Shown here piece by piece: positions 22,886 through 36,293 of a stretch of DNA of 64,000 nt. The notes below the pieces were generated by a model. That model was not told the DNA's origin and searched no databases. It worked only from the letters and a program-made list of their open reading frames with translations. The first letter of the stretch is position 1. Each line of letters begins with the position of its first letter. This DNA is from Pezicula radicicola. Lineage: Eukaryota > Ascomycota > Leotiomycetes > Helotiales > Dermateaceae. The translations under genes were made by a program, and so were the position numbers. The stretch is from positions 126,831 to 190,830 of the forward strand of contig PDUO01000024.1 of the NCBI GenBank assembly GCA_003008705.1, given 5' to 3'.

Positions 22886-24786
22886 TTACCTAATCCCATA
22901 TGTATCATCTTCCTTATCTGAATCATGCCTTCTTATTACAATTCTGTCTTTCACTTCCTCATTGACTAAGTCTCCATCCTCGATGCTATCCTTCATAATA
23001 GCCCTCGCTTTTTCAATTGGCACGTTCATATCATCCTTGATCAACCGACAGGCCACTTCAGGAACTAGAACTGCTTGTACGAAGGTTGACCTACCTCTTG
23101 CCGATATGAGCCTATATTCCAAGGCCCTTTGCTTTAACAGCGAAGAGAACTTAGCATTGATATTGTCGGAGATTGCACTTAGACCTCGAGTTCCGTAATA
23201 TCCTGGTGAAGTATATGAAATCATGTCCTTGATTGAGCGTTTCTTCCCTGATTTGATGGCTTCATTAAGAAGGTCACCAAAGTGGCTTGAGGTACCATTT
23301 ATAAGACTCTTGATGAATGAATGATGTTGAGCAATTCGTAAGTCTAGGTTCTCCCAGTCAATCTCCGGGTAGCCTCGAGAATTCCAGTTATCTTTAACAG
23401 CCTTTTTCTTGTGAGAGCGGCAGAATTTAGCTTGTCGTTGAGCATTCATAGTGCCCCATGCTTTCAAATCCGCGATGTCAACAGGTTCATCGCACATTGG
23501 GCAGACAGCTTGTGATTTCTTCTTCGGATAATCATTCGGCTCTGGCGAATACTGTGAAGTGGGAGAAGCTGCGAAGGATACTGAGTCATCGAGATCTTGA
23601 AGTATTTCACTGTAACCATCTTTCGCAGCCATCTTGCGGATAGAATCGGGGATATGATCCAGAAGCGTATTGGGCACTGAAGCTGGACTTGACTTCATGT
23701 CCTTGAAGGTCTTTGGCTGCGCCGGTGATATATTCTGTGATGAAGCATCTGCCATTTCAAGGTCATCAGGAGGGAAAGCCTTCAATTTCGGCCTGTCATC
23801 ATCACTATCCTGCGATTCCTTTCCTCGCTGGGACATCCTATCTCTTGATTTAATTCTTTTCCTCGGAGATGATGACTGTGGGCTGTCAAGGCCCGGAGGT
23901 CGGGATTTGAAAAAAGACTGTGGCTTTTGGGGAGAATTATCATTATCAGAGTCTTCTAAAACCTTGATGGTGTCATGTGGTCCCTGGCTTGGAACATCTT
24001 CCTCAAGAGAAATATCGCTGCCATCATCGTCCAGCGCTTTTAACCTCTCCCTGGAAGAACCATGGTTACTTCCTAGTTCGACGAATAAGCAGTGTTCTGT
24101 AATCAGGTAGTGAATTGGACACCCTTACCGGATGTTCCCGACTTCTGCGAAGCCTTCTTCCTCTCGATTTCTTGCTCTCTAAGCCTCTTCTTGGTAAATC
24201 CGAAATTAGAGATCTGCCGAATTTTGCCACCAGAATAAATGTTCGGTATCTTCCTCCGTTTCAATGGCTGAGACGATTTTTTTGTAAAATCCAGGTGCTC
24301 TGCCATCCCAGCACCGGGCTTAACTGCATTGTCTTCATTGTCTTCCTCCGTCTCCCTGTTGCTTCTTTTTGGGTTGGCAGCGCTGCTCAGATCATTGCCG
24401 ACTGTTTTCTTTGAGGTTCCTCTGCTTGAACGACCAGTATGTATTCGCTTGGCGGTATTAGTGGCAGGCTCTGGCTTCCTAGGCCCAAGGTCACTCGGCT
24501 TAATGTCTGCACGTTTGAAGCGTTCGTCTTCTGAAGTGTCTGAATCGGGGAGCCTAAATATGTCATTATCGCTATTCTTTTTCTTCCCGTTGTCTAGAGA
24601 GCCAGTTTCTTCATCATCGGAAGAGGGTATTTTCTTGAAATTTCCATTGAGCTCCTCTGTCTGTGGCTGGGAATTTGCCTTCGACGTAGACATTTTTGGT
24701 CTCTGGGGCTTAAAGGGTGCATTGGAAGTTGGGCGGTTGAAGCGAAGGGCGTCGCAGGAAAGATTGCTCCTCTCCCTCGTCGCCAT
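22886..24786 (-). CDS. RTC4: RTC4-domain protein (restriction of telomere capping 4-like)
   Basis: Two exons, 24129-24786 and 22886-24072, join in phase 1 to give 614 residues. The N-terminal 330 or so residues are disordered, Ser/Asp/Lys-rich and contain basic stretches (KKRLREQEIERKKASQK) consistent with nuclear location. A CPMCDEPV pair (CxxC) precedes the C-terminal RTC4 domain, recognisable from YPEIDWENLDLRI, GLSAISDNINAKFSSLLKQR and ARGRSTFVQAVLVPEVACRL near the end. Yeast RTC4 affects telomere capping in cdc13 mutants; its molecular activity is unknown. The 56-nt intron has GTAAGG and TAG ends. It shares a 404-bp upstream region with the divergent dynamitin gene. Confidence 0.87.
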
Positions 24787-25190
24787 TGGGAAGGAGCGTC
24801 GTTGAACTTTCGGTTCTCACGAACTTTCGAAACCTCGACGCGATAAGGAGGATTACGCGACGTTAGGTGCACCGAGTAAAGTGGCATGGGTCCTTTTGGC
24901 AGACAATTATAAGGACATAGTATGGGTAGATATTACTTGACATTATGGAGGCACCGCGATTGAGCGGAGATAACGGGATACATTCAAGAGAGGCTGCTTG
25001 AAGTATATCTAGATATCATACAGAGTATACAGTCGTTGTGAAGATTTGAATGGAAGAAGTTCCCCAGACTTTTACATGGCTCGAGCTCCGCGCTAGATCA
25101 GACCCCTGCTCAACAAGGTGACAGCCAGAAAGCTGCTGGCCTCCTTTGAGCTTCGCCCACTCCTTCCCCACAGAGAAGCCATTTTACTCA
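24787..25190. promoter_or_regulatory. divergent promoter of RTC4-domain and dynamitin genes
   Basis: A 404-bp head-to-head interval. I see no coding sequence and no repeat. Confidence 0.5.
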
Positions 25191-26601
25191 ATGGCTTTGA
25201 ATAGGAAATACGCGGCATTGCCTGATCTGGTGTGTAAACTACACGGATGATAATGTACCTGACTGCTAATTCAAGAAGGATTCGGCACCAGATATCTACG
25301 AGACCCCTGATCTCACAGATGACAATTCGACCTTACCTGTAAATACTCCTCTGATTCCTGGGTCTCAGTATGTGCTAAGAACAGAATAGACAGGCACAGT
25401 CCGCTCACAATCTGCTGCCTCTTCCTACAAAGACTTCGACGAAGAAGACGCTGACACCCCTAATATCTCCCGTTCACGACTCCACCCTGACGAAGCTCGA
25501 TCTCATTTCTCACCCGCTCAACTAGATGCTCGAGACGTAGACTTCTCAGATCGCGTTACTGCGAAGAGGAAGTCATACAAAGCATCCACGCGCCGGCAAA
25601 GGAAGCGCGAGGATGGGACGGAGGAGTTTGGAGACTTCAGTGATGAGGAAGACGGTGAGAGTTTAGAGCGGAAATTTGCGAGGTTAAAGAGGGAAATCGA
25701 GGAGGTCAAGGAGGAATACAGTAAGAGGACGGCAGAGAAGAAGGATGGTCATGAAGAGGAGGGCGAAGTAAATGGCCAGGATATTACAGCCCTGAGTAAA
25801 GTGTTGGATAATCTCACCGCAAGCCAGGGAGCCGTGGCTATGAGTGCGAGCGCGAAGTTGGCCAAGGATATTGGAACTGGTCTGAAAGTCAGCGGGATAA
25901 CTCCAGGTGCACAGAAACCAGCTGAAGCTGCGACATACACAGTGACATATGCTCCGACATACCAGCAAAGCCACGCTCTGGCAAAAGCTGCCGATTTCGA
26001 TGGAAGGTTGGCACTCTTGGAGAAACTGTTGGGATTAAGCACTACCTCGCCCGCTATTAATGCCAACGGATCACCTAGAGCTATTTTACCATCTCTCGAC
26101 ATGCTGCAACGACAAGTCTCGCTTCTATCAGATTCCACGCCATCCTCACTAGACAACATTAGTAGACGAGTTCGAACTCTCACCCAGGAAGCTGAGCGGT
26201 TGGAAGAATCACGAAAATCTGCCAAGGCAGCACAAGATGCCTTAAAGGCAGCCGGTGGAGACATCTCAACCGAAGAAGAAGGTGACTCGGAACAGACCGC
26301 TAAGATCAATGCTTTATACGGAACTCTTTCAACCATTGAGGAGCTATCGCCCATTCTACCACCCTTACTTGACAGACTACGATCGTTGCGAGCAATCCAT
26401 GCCGATGCTGCTACGGCGAGTGAAAGCTTGCAAAGAGCGGAACGGAAGCAGGCTGATATGGCACTCGAGATTAAGAAATGGAAGGAGGGATTGGACAAGG
26501 TGGAGGAGGCGATGAAACAAGGCGAGACCGTTATGGTTGGGAATATGAAGGTTGTTGAAGGTTGGGTGAAAGAATTGGAGAGAAAGATGGATGAGTTATG
26601 A
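25191..26601 (+). CDS. dynactin subunit 2 (dynamitin, p50)
   Basis: Exons 25191-25229, 25279-25338 and 25390-26601 give 436 residues. The N-terminus MALNRKYAALPDL continuing DSAPDIYETPDLTDDNSTLP is the highly conserved dynamitin start. It is followed by an acidic region, a basic stretch (AKRKSYKASTRRQRKRED) and alpha-helical coiled coils (SLERKFARLKREIEEVKEE; residues about 320-430). Dynamitin is a shoulder subunit of dynactin, needed for dynein-driven transport and nuclear migration in hyphae. The second intron acceptor is chosen at GAAG/GATTCG because it restores PDLDSAPD; using the earlier AG would insert one Lys. It equals yeast JNM1 by function only. Confidence 0.93.
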
Positions 26602-27013
26602 GTTACGTTGCTGTCCGAGGTGGTTCACTCAACCCATGTAATTAGATACCCAAAAAGAAATTTATACCATACGAATTGGTTTGTGGGATATCATTTTGAT
26701 TAGAGCTATATTAACATACAAAGGGTCAAAGTAAGTGAATTGCTTAAGTCTATCTCTTACATCTCAATAGCTATCTAACACGTACCATCAAATAACAAAA
26801 TACTCACTATCTCGTGTCAGCTCCCCTAAAGCTAGGCGAGGTTGTAGCCCGCCCTGCATTAGAACGTTCTGTGCCTTCTTCTATTTCCCATTCCACTCGA
26901 TGACCCTCAAACTCAATTCGAACACGGTAAGCACGAAGTATATAATCATGCCGAAATCATGTCTATCTTCTATTTCAACTTTTCTTGCTTTGTAGACTTG
27001 AACGAAAATTCCA
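26602..27013. promoter_or_regulatory. intergenic between dynamitin and sucrose-type transporter genes
   Basis: A 412-bp tandem-orientation gap carrying the dynamitin 3' end and the transporter promoter. No further feature was recognised. Confidence 0.45.
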
Positions 27014-29135
27014 ATGGTGAACGCGGACAATAATGACGGCGGAGCGGATATGCAACAGGGGTACGCGTATCCGACGTCTGGGAAGCGGGAGGCTGACGAC
27101 AGGGCTGAGGAGGTCTTGGAGCTTGAAGTTGACACCTTTTACAATAACTTCATCTTCAACTTCGCAGACGGCAGAGCGAGCCACGAAGTCAAGTCCGCCG
27201 AAGAAATGGCATCATGGACTGGCCAACCCCATATTAAGGGGAACAGCGAGGCGATGCGCATGGCGCTGTTGACGACGAGCTTGGTTGGTTTACAGTAAGT
27301 GGTCGTGTGCTTGTGGGTGGAAACTAGGTATCGGACATTGGAACTGATGGATTGGTATAGATTTACTTGGGGGATTGAAATGACTTGTAAGTTCCAAAAA
27401 TGGCACAGCATTTGATTCGAAGTGGACAAATACTCACAGAATACCAACAACAGATTGTACTCCCTACCTCCTAGCTTTAGGTCTCACAAAGTCCAAGACG
27501 TCCCTCGTATGGATCGCTGGTCCCCTTTCTGGCCTTATTATGCAGCCAATTGTCGGTGTAATATCCGATCGCTCTCGATCAAAATACGGACGAAGGAGAC
27601 CATTTATGGTTTGGGGTTCGCTGCTTGTAGCGGCTTGTCTCTTGGTTCTGGGATGGACTAAGGAAATAGTTGCAATGTTTGTACAGGACGAGGAGAGAAG
27701 GAAAACATATGCGATTATGCTGGCAGTACTGTCGATTTATGCAGTCGATTTCGCTATCAATGCCGGCAAGTAATTGCATCAACCGTACTTGGGGTATGCT
27801 AATATCTGGAATAGTTCAATCGTGCTGTCGGAGTTTAATAGTTGATTCGCTGCCCATACCAAAGCAACAGGCTGGGTCGGCATGGGGTACGTTTTTCTCT
27901 CTCTAGATAAAGGTAGCATTAGCTAACCTATATCTAGCAAGCAGGATGGTCTCAGTTGGACATTTAATTGGTTACATCATTGGGACAATAGACCTTGTGA
28001 AAATCTTTGGAACTTCATTCGGGGACACACAATTCAAGAAACTGACTCTAGTTGCGGCTATGGCTCTCCTTTTTGCTGTCGGAATCACCTCATGGGCAGT
28101 AACAGAGCGAGTGTTGATCTCCAGTAAAGGACCTGAACGTGGATCTGGGGGGATTCAAATAATCACCCAGATTTTTAAGACAACAATGCAGCTGCCACCA
28201 AGGATACAAGCGATATGCTGGGCGCAGTTCTGGAGCTGGATTGGATGGTTTCCATTCCTATTTTATAGCACAACTTGGGTTGGGGAAACTTACTTTAGAT
28301 ACGATGCGCCTCACGATGTGAAGGAGTCAAAAGATGCATTAGGCGATGTGGGAAGAATAGGAAGCAGTGCACTGGTCGTATTCTCGCTGGTAACCTTTGC
28401 GGGAGCTTTCCTCCTCCCACTTTTCATCAAATCTCCAGATGAGGCGTCTTTTACTGCTAGACCACCAGCCAGTATCGCGACAATTGTCACGAAATTCAAC
28501 AAATATAAACCCGACTTGCTAACTGCATGGACGGCCGGGCATCTAATGTTCGCAGCTGCCATGGGATTAGCACCTTTTGCGAACTCACTGCACTTTGCAA
28601 CTATTTTAGTTGCTTTTTGTGGACTGTGAGCGATCTCCTAGAAATAATTCAATATTTTATGCTAATCTTTTACAGGCCATGGGCACTTGCCTGTTGGGCT
28701 CCTGGCACATTCCTTGGGATAGAAGTAAGCAGACTGAGTAGCAATACAACCCTTGCCGCCAACGGGGCGGCTTACCGACGGCTCTCGCGCAGCAACTCCC
28801 TCGATATCGAACTAAGCTCCCCTACCGGCTCCCTTCTCCGCCTCGAACACAATTCAGCAGATGAAGCCATCGCGTCAACCGGTGAGCTCTCGGGCCTTTA
28901 TTTCGGTATCCTAAATATCTACACCACGCTACCACAGTTCATCGGCACGTTCATCAGCATGATCGTCTTTAGTATTCTGGAGCCTGGGAAAAGCCCTGAA
29001 CTAGCTGACCCAGCACATCCGGAGGAGCATCATAGCACTGATGGCCCGAATGCTATTGCTGTGTGTCTATTTATAGGGGCAGTCAGTAATGTGGGCGCTG
29101 CGTGGGCGACGAAAAAGTTAAGGGATTTGCAGTGA
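27014..29135 (+). CDS. sucrose/H+ symporter-type (GPH/MFS) sugar transporter
   Basis: Six exons: 27014-27294, 27361-27386, 27454-27765, 27815-27886, 27938-28625 and 28676-29135, giving 612 residues. It has about 12 membrane segments. The signature SDRSRSKYGRRRPFMVWGSL in the second cytoplasmic loop is typical of plant and fungal sucrose carriers, as is FTWGIEMTYCTPYLLALGL in helix 1-2. Other conserved blocks are DFAINAVQSCCRSLIVDSLP and WAQFWSWIGWFPFLFYSTTW. It would import an alpha- or beta-glucoside with protons at the plasma membrane; the actual sugar cannot be read from sequence. Intron 3 (27766-27814) uses a GCAAGT donor, a GC-AG intron, supported by the restored INAVQSCC motif. A hydrophilic loop (residues about 480-530) precedes the last two helices. 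Confidence 0.92.
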
Positions 29136-32100
29136 GTGGAGACGAGGACGAGACGAACTTCCTTTATTAACGCGAAGGATTTGATGCTAACGTGATCCGG
29201 TTGAATAGCGCTAGCACTGCTTGATTTATGTTTTTGCTTTACGCATTTGAAGGAGTTGGGACATGGTTGTATGAGTACGGAGTTGGTCTGGATTGTGTTG
29301 TATTGCACATGCCATACCTTGGCTTAAAAGGCTTTGTCGATACCTTGTGTTTGTATTGCTTTCTCATCTGTCTTTAGTAGCACAGTTTTAAGAAATAAAC
29401 ATCATCCAAAATATATACTATAAGCTCTAAATCAAATACCGGGATCCATTGAGTTACTCTAGCCAAGCCATTAACTTAAATAAGTCAGTTACTGCGCAGA
29501 ATATTTTATAGTTTCTATAAATTACACAGGGAATTGTACTGCAAAAGGTCTGAAAATTGGGACAGCAAGCAGGAGAACTAATGATTTTCTATATTTTTCA
29601 ACTTATTGGTTACGACGGATTTCTGAAGTGTCTCTTACTGTCACAGACCAATTTTGTCATATTGTACTATTTCTGGTGCTTATTGGGTCCGCTAGAAGTA
29701 CTAGGTGTTTTAGGAAACTCTTTACTTTCGTACCCCTATAGCATAGCATATCTTTACACTAGATGAAAGGATGTCTCTTAAAGCTGATTCTTGTCATAAA
29801 TACTATTTTACTACTTTTAATGTTCTTTTCTTTGGGCTTATCTTCTTCCTTCTGATAGTATAGGATTTTCTTGGTTCTTAGTTCTTAATGTGGGTACTAA
29901 TTCTTTGGTCAGAACGGTCCTCATTTTCTTCTTCTTTTAGCTACAGTCTGCCGAGACTGAACATATTCTTAACACACTTCCTTGCTCGCTTTATGTAAAA
30001 GGGTTTGATGAGAAAAGGGGTTGGTTTTTGATATACATCGAATTTATTGGAGCACGAGTGCTACAAAAATGTATATCTTTAAGTCTACTCCTACTAGCGA
30101 CGAAGCCTGTTCGCCTTTTTCAAAGCCCCGCTCCTGACCGACCTTTCTAAAGAAAGCCAAGGCTCGATTTAAGGATGCCTGCGTAGTCTCTTGTTTAATA
30201 CTCATAAAGCCGTAGAGTGGTTAGAAAACTAGAAACTATGATTTGTGTAGAGATTTGATGTTGGAATATTTAATTTATCTTTTCTTGGCAGTTGACTATT
30301 TTTGTAGATACTAGGTAGAATACGTTTATTGGAAAGTTGTTACTGGTATGTTATTATATCTGAAGGTCTAACGTGATAGTTACGTGGGAGTATAGGGACG
30401 TAGTTGAACTGGGTGACTGATTCTAACCATAACTACCTCGCTTGAATCAAGTGACTGACTTCAATTGAGTGACTGACTTGACTTTGATAACTCGGTTGAT
30501 TTTTACGTGACTACACTTAGTACGCAACAACCCAATTGAGACTGACTCGGGTAATCAACTCATATGACATGAGTAGCTCGCTTGATGTAAGTAATTTAGC
30601 TTATGGTCATTGAGAAAAAGGACCAAAATGCTGCACTGCTGCTGACAGTATCTAGCTGTGGGTACATCTGGGAAGCCTTGGCCTTGCAATTTAAATCTGA
30701 AACGTCCCACCCCCATCCATGAAATATTCTTTTCATAGCCATAGAGCTGAGGAGAGGGTAACTTGATACCTGATTTGCGGTAGAGTAGATATTACTGAAA
30801 TAATCCAGGAATTTGCCTTCCTGAAAGAAGTCCTCTTTATTGTAGCCCGACTAGAATTGATGAGTATCACCTTTTTCATCCTCATTGCCGTTTGGGATAA
30901 GAGCTCCTCATCACGTTCTGATCCGTGCTCTGAATGACGTCCTAATATGCACCCTTCGCCACTTTTGGTAAAACATGGGACCGTGCTGGTCTTCCAAATA
31001 AAAACGTGAAATGATGGAAGTAGACTGAGCAGTCACTAGGTGAGTGATGTGAGCAGCTCTTCCAAAAGTCTGTAGGATAAGGCCTCTCTCATTATTGTAT
31101 TGTACAGTAAAGGTACAGTTGAGTAGTGCCTTAATGGTTGAGTACTTGTACATGGGACGATGCGCACAAAACGTGCCATGAAATTTAGAGTTTGATACTC
31201 CAACTGGGGAATGTCTCGTGTGATGGCGTCATTCAGACAGACGTGCAACAAAACCTCGAGAAGGACCCAAAGGCGCGAGCTGCTGTGAAGTCAGTGTGCT
31301 CGTGATTCGTTGCCTCGGCCTAGTGTAGTACTGCCAAAACGGTTCTCTATCTTATCCTTCTCCCTTGCCTTCAAGGACCGTCCTTACCCCAGATTCTTCT
31401 ACAGTAGCTTTCGCCCGCGATCCTGGCGCTCGGGAAAAGTCTGTCGATCGCCAGCCCGCCAAAATGCTTCGGATCTGACACTGTCTGAAACTCTTGCCCT
31501 GCACTGCCAAAAAATCAAAATCTTGTAGGTTTACACTAAAGACGGCACTGAATTTTGGAGTGAAAGATATAAGCTTACATATCTGGACGCTCCTCATTAG
31601 TCCTGATCTTTGTGTGACCGGAGTTTAGCCTTGGTTCTTTGGAAACGTGGGGGAGTCGTCTAGGCGAGAATATGCCTCAGATAGTCAGAATCCAAGCAAT
31701 CGGGTGTCGGGAAGGCAAAAGCCCGTGAGCTTTTTTATCTGGATTGCCCGCCCGCCAACGCGAATAGGAGTGGGGTAAGGTAAGTAAGGACCTGAGTGGA
31801 GGGAAAAGAAAGAGGGCTTGACGAAAGACTTTAGCCTGAGAAATTATTTTGACGCCATGACAGCATTATGATGCTTTGAGGAGTTAGGACGTTAGGACGT
31901 CTGGGAGAAGGGAAAGAAGCAAAGAGTGTGCGTGTAGCGGTAAAACAAGTGAGCGGCGAGATACGGCGGGGGAGACATGCAAAAGCGCATCTAGCCGGTG
32001 CTGTAAGTCATCCGTAAGTGTACATACGGTACATCTGGGGTTGAATTGTAAGTGCTGACGCACACTCTCTGGAGGCGTGATGCATTTATATCGAATAGCT

Positions 32101-33684
32101 CAAGTCAGATGCGTGGAGAAGGGCGCCTGAGAGGTTTAATAAATCAAGATTTACTGCCGAGGAGTAGGATAGACATCCAATTGCCCGAGAGGAGTAGTGC
32201 TGTTTGTTGAGTTGGAAAGCAAACGATCGTTGACGGAAAGGTAATATTCGGTCCTACATGCAGCCTCTGACCTGGATCTTCTGATAGGACCTACAGGACC
32301 TGTGAAAGCTTCGTGGCTGACTATGCACTACCTCGTCATTATGGGGCGAGATGTTGCTGAAAGAGAAACGTTCCATTCGATAGACACACAGCGAAGCGTC
32401 CTTGCGTCGCTGAGCAATTATCTATTGGCGTCGACGTCTTTCTCCCATCAACCAAAAAAACCTGCGAGACCTGCCACACTTGCAGCCGGACCCCGAAATA
32501 CGTTTTGGTCTCCAACGCCGGCCGGCCCCACACTTAGGGGTTGCGTGGAAGACGTTGTTCATGGTATTGGGATCTGATGGTTTGACAGGAGCGTTCGTGA
32601 TGCGTGACCGCTCTCTCACCAATGGTGCCAGTCTGTGCATGCTGAGCAACATCAGTTCATTCGTGCATTGTTGGGTAAGAGTCTCCTGTGAGTGGTGAGA
32701 TATGTCCGGTGTGGTGGTGGTGGAGGTGAAGGGTGTGGTGTGTGATTGAGAATGGGGCTAGCACCTTGATGACAGGGGGTTCGTGGGCGGAGGACAGGGC
32801 CTCGTGCAGCTCTTCCAGAAGGTCGACGTATCTTGTAAGTACAGTACCTTGCCTGGCATTGTCAACTACCCAATACTGGAGAAGATAGGCACTCCACGGG
32901 CTAGATAACTTGCATGCCCACAGTTAGCTGCAGTATGAGTAGCACTCTGTAGAACTTCTGGAAGGTACAGAAGTACGGACAGGTACAACTACTTCTTGTG
33001 GACATGGAAGGAAAGGATATGGAGAAAGAGACACCAAGTAGCCATCAAGTAACTATCAAGTAGCCACCAAGTATCATTATTAATTAAACGATACACACAA
33101 AAACGCCCCAACAACTAACTCCTCATCGGCTGGATAGGCTTTGAAGCTGCTTAGATTGTTTTCCAACCGGGAAGTCCAAAGGCTGCAGCGCCACCAAAAC
33201 AATTACTTCTTACTCTGGACCCTTGGCTGTCGACTCTTCAAACAACCCGAGCCTGCTCGCTCAATCGGTTGGAAGCACCGAAGTTCGAACCCAATTCGCG
33301 CAAGCTTCTCCAACCACACTCGCAACCTTACACTTTCTAAACAAGTACACTCACATTTCACTCTTACAAGTCAATTGACAGCTGCACCCCTGACAAATCA
33401 AGATCAATTGCCACTCTGTAGGCAACCCCAGCCCGGACTTTACGAGGATTGCACAGTAACACACCCCGCTCTGCGGCACAGCAGCCTGCGTACAGAACGA
33501 CAGACAGACGACCTTCCTGCCTCGAGCGTCTCGTGCACTGCGATTGAAGCAGAACACAATTAACGGGAGACTTTCAACACATGCGAAAACCACGCTCATG
33601 ATTCAACTTGAGTGCCATCTATAGACATCCGCGTCCCGGACGTCGGGTGCTGTGGGGCCAAGAGAGTCGGAAACAACCGCAACA
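29136..33684. other. 4.5-kb gene-free region upstream of creB
   Basis: No protein gene was recognised. The left half (to about 31 kb) is AT-rich and includes a decayed patch of the 18-bp repeat family (30405-30605). The right half is more balanced in composition. A 140-codon frame at 33141-33563 lacks an ATG at its 5' end and any known motif; it probably lies in the creB leader or promoter. Confidence 0.45.
30405..30605. repeat. degenerate patch related to the 18-bp satellite unit
   Basis: Over about 200 bp, motifs such as CAAGTGACTGACTTCAATTG, GAGTGACTGACTTGACTTTG and GAGTAGCTCGCTTGATGTAAG repeat with drift. They share the CTTGA / TCAAGTGA / GAGTnACTC words of the 54-kb satellite. No inverted-repeat ends were found. 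Confidence 0.45.
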
Positions 33685-36293
33685 ATGAGTTGGGCGAAGA
33701 AGATGTTGCCGGGCTCTGTTAGTATATCCTCATATTGCGCATTTCCTGGAGGATATCTAGTTATTGCGCCAGAGATGGATTGGGTCCTTGCGATTCTGAC
33801 GATATGGTTGAATGTAGAGAGCGATCGCTAACTTGTGCGATGAATAGGGCCCAACCCAAGACAAGAGCGCAACACCTACAACGAAGGGGAAGAACAAGGG
33901 AATTATAGAGGAACCTGAGCCGGAAATTACGCCTTTGGTGAAGATGTTGCAAAATGCTGGTCCAATTCGACCCGATGGTAGTGATAAGTTCTTCGGCATG
34001 GAGAATGTACGTCTAAATTCCAATTGCGCTTTGAGTTGTGCTTAACTGACGTTCATTCTAGTTTGGAAATACATGGTAAATTTTCTACAGACTAGTGCTC
34101 CGACAATGCTAATCAGCCTACAGTTACTGTAATTCGATCATACAAGCCCTGTATTATTCGAGGCCGTTTCGGGAACATGTTGTCAAATACCCTCCACACT
34201 CACCTCTGGACACACCAGATGGAAGCCAACCGGTCTTTGAAGTTCCTATAAGAGTTGTGAATGGCGGTGCTGTACAACCACCGGGGCAGGCTAAGGGGAT
34301 AACGTCGAAGGAAGCTATGGCAAGGAGGAAACTTATAAACAGCAACCAACCGGTGCCTCCAATGCCTGGTCAAAGGCCTGAGGATAAACCAGACTCTCCC
34401 GAATACAAAAAGAAACACGCTATATTAAGAGGGCCCGTTCTAGAGTTGACTTTCGAGAATGCTGCGTCCTATGGCATGCCGGAATCTACATTTACAGCGC
34501 TGAAGGACATTTTCATGGCTCTTGTCACACAAAAGTCACGAACGGGTGTCGTAAGCCCCGCAAGATTTTTGGAAGTTTTCAAGCAGGAGAATGAAATGTT
34601 CAGATTGAATCAACATCAGGATGCGCATGAGTTTTATGGGCTAGTACTCAATGCTGTCATTAGCAGTGTCGAAGAAAATGCACAGCGAATGAGAGAATTG
34701 GAGCCACCTCGGAGTGATGATGGAGTTACTCAGTCTTTAAAATCAGCCTTGACCTCAGCAGCTACAACGATGGGTTTGGCCAACGGAACGAGCTCGCCAG
34801 GGACGGGCTGGGTGCACGATATCTTTGAAGGAATACTAACTTCTGAAACAAAGTGCTTGACTTGCGAGACTGCATCTCAGCGAGATGAAACTTTCTTGGA
34901 TCTTTCTATTGATTTGGAGGAGCACACATCTGTTACATCCTGCTTACGGAAATTTTCAGCCGAGGAGATGCTCTGTGAGAGAAACAAGTTCCACTGCGAC
35001 AACTGCGGTGGTCTGCAGGAAGCCGAGAAGCGTATGAAGATCAAACGACTACCCAAGCTTTTAGCGCTCCATCTGAAGAGGTTCAAGTATACGGAGGACA
35101 TGAGGTCGCTACAAAAGCTTTTCCACAAAGTCATGTATCCGTATTATCTTCGCATGTTCAACACCACCGACGACGCTGAGGATCCCGATAGACTCTACGA
35201 GCTGTATGCTGTTGTTGTCCATATCGGCGGCAATGCTTTCCATGGGCATTACGTCTCGGTCATCAAGACAGAAGATCGAGGGTGGCTGCTTTTTGACGAC
35301 GAGATGGTGGAGCCTGTGGATAAACGCTACGTGCTGAATTTCTTCGGTGATAAGCCTGGCATGGCAACTGCTTATGTATTGTTCTACCAAGAGACCACTG
35401 TCGAGAAAATGCGCAAAGAACAGGAGGCCGATGGCCTAGCGGAGGTTGCGATGGCTTCAACTGAGGCAAGCCTTGCTCAAGGACATCCAGAACCAAATGG
35501 CACTCAACCTTCAGCAACATCCAAACGTGCCAGCATACCGAATACCCCTGTGGAAGAACCTGAATTCACCTCGCTTGCCCATGCAGCGACTGCGCCGTTG
35601 CCATCGTCAGCACCATTTGGAAGAGACAACAACGCATTTCAGCCGACTACCCCAAATCCAACTAATGTAAAATCAAAAGAGAAGTCTGTCCCCGACAAAC
35701 AAGCAGCAAAACTTAGCGCGAAGGAGGAGAAGGAGCGTGAGAAGGCCGAAAAGAAGGAAGCCGAGAAGCAGCGAAAATTGGCAGAAAAGGAGAAAGCGAA
35801 GGAGATTGAGAGGAGAAATAAGGAGCTAGCTCAAATGCGGAAGGACCAAGCAGAACAAGTGAAACAGGCTTTGGCTGCGAGTAAGCAAAGTGCAGCCGAG
35901 GATGAGGAGCGGCGTAAGAGAGAAGCCACATTCGGTAATCTTGCTTCAACCAGTACGGCCTCTACGTCTGGTGGGAGCACTGCTGCAGTAGCGGAGAACG
36001 GAAATGGAACTGTTGTCACACCGCTAGGAACACCAAAAGAATCGAACGGCTTTGGGTCTCTTAAAGGGCTCTCCAGAAATCATAAGGCTAGCAAGAGCAT
36101 GCACAAACCTCGGAGTCTCAGCAACTTTGGCTTTGCGAGAAATAAGAATAACGGAAGTGAGGCCAACGACAGTGCAGTTGATGGCCAGGCGAGTCCTCAA
36201 ACCCCAGGAAAACATGAGCAGAAGTTAAAGGATCGGTTCAGCTTCAGTTTGGGAAGGAAGAAGAGTACAGCGATGCTGAACTCTGGAAACTGA
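33685..36293 (+). CDS. creB: ubiquitin carboxyl-terminal hydrolase CreB
   Basis: Exons 33685-33717, 33848-34006, 34062-34075 and 34124-36293 give 791 residues. This is a USP-family cysteine protease of the USP12/USP46 type. The Cys box [17 protein letters not shown] spans the 14-nt third exon, with catalytic Cys69. The His box [20 protein letters not shown] places the catalytic His at about 444. Zinc-binding CxxC pairs are CLTC and CDNC. The C-terminal third is a Lys/Glu-rich coiled coil (about 500-560) and a Ser-rich tail. In Aspergillus CreB, with CreC, deubiquitinates proteins of carbon catabolite repression. The 2-nt/1-nt split of the catalytic Cys codon across the tiny exon is well supported by the motif. 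Start [11 protein letters not shown] is the only ATG that splices in frame. Confidence 0.95.

Noticed and set aside
33141..33563. 140-codon plus-strand frame before creB
   Set aside because: It begins without ATG, shows no domain and lies where the creB leader is expected.
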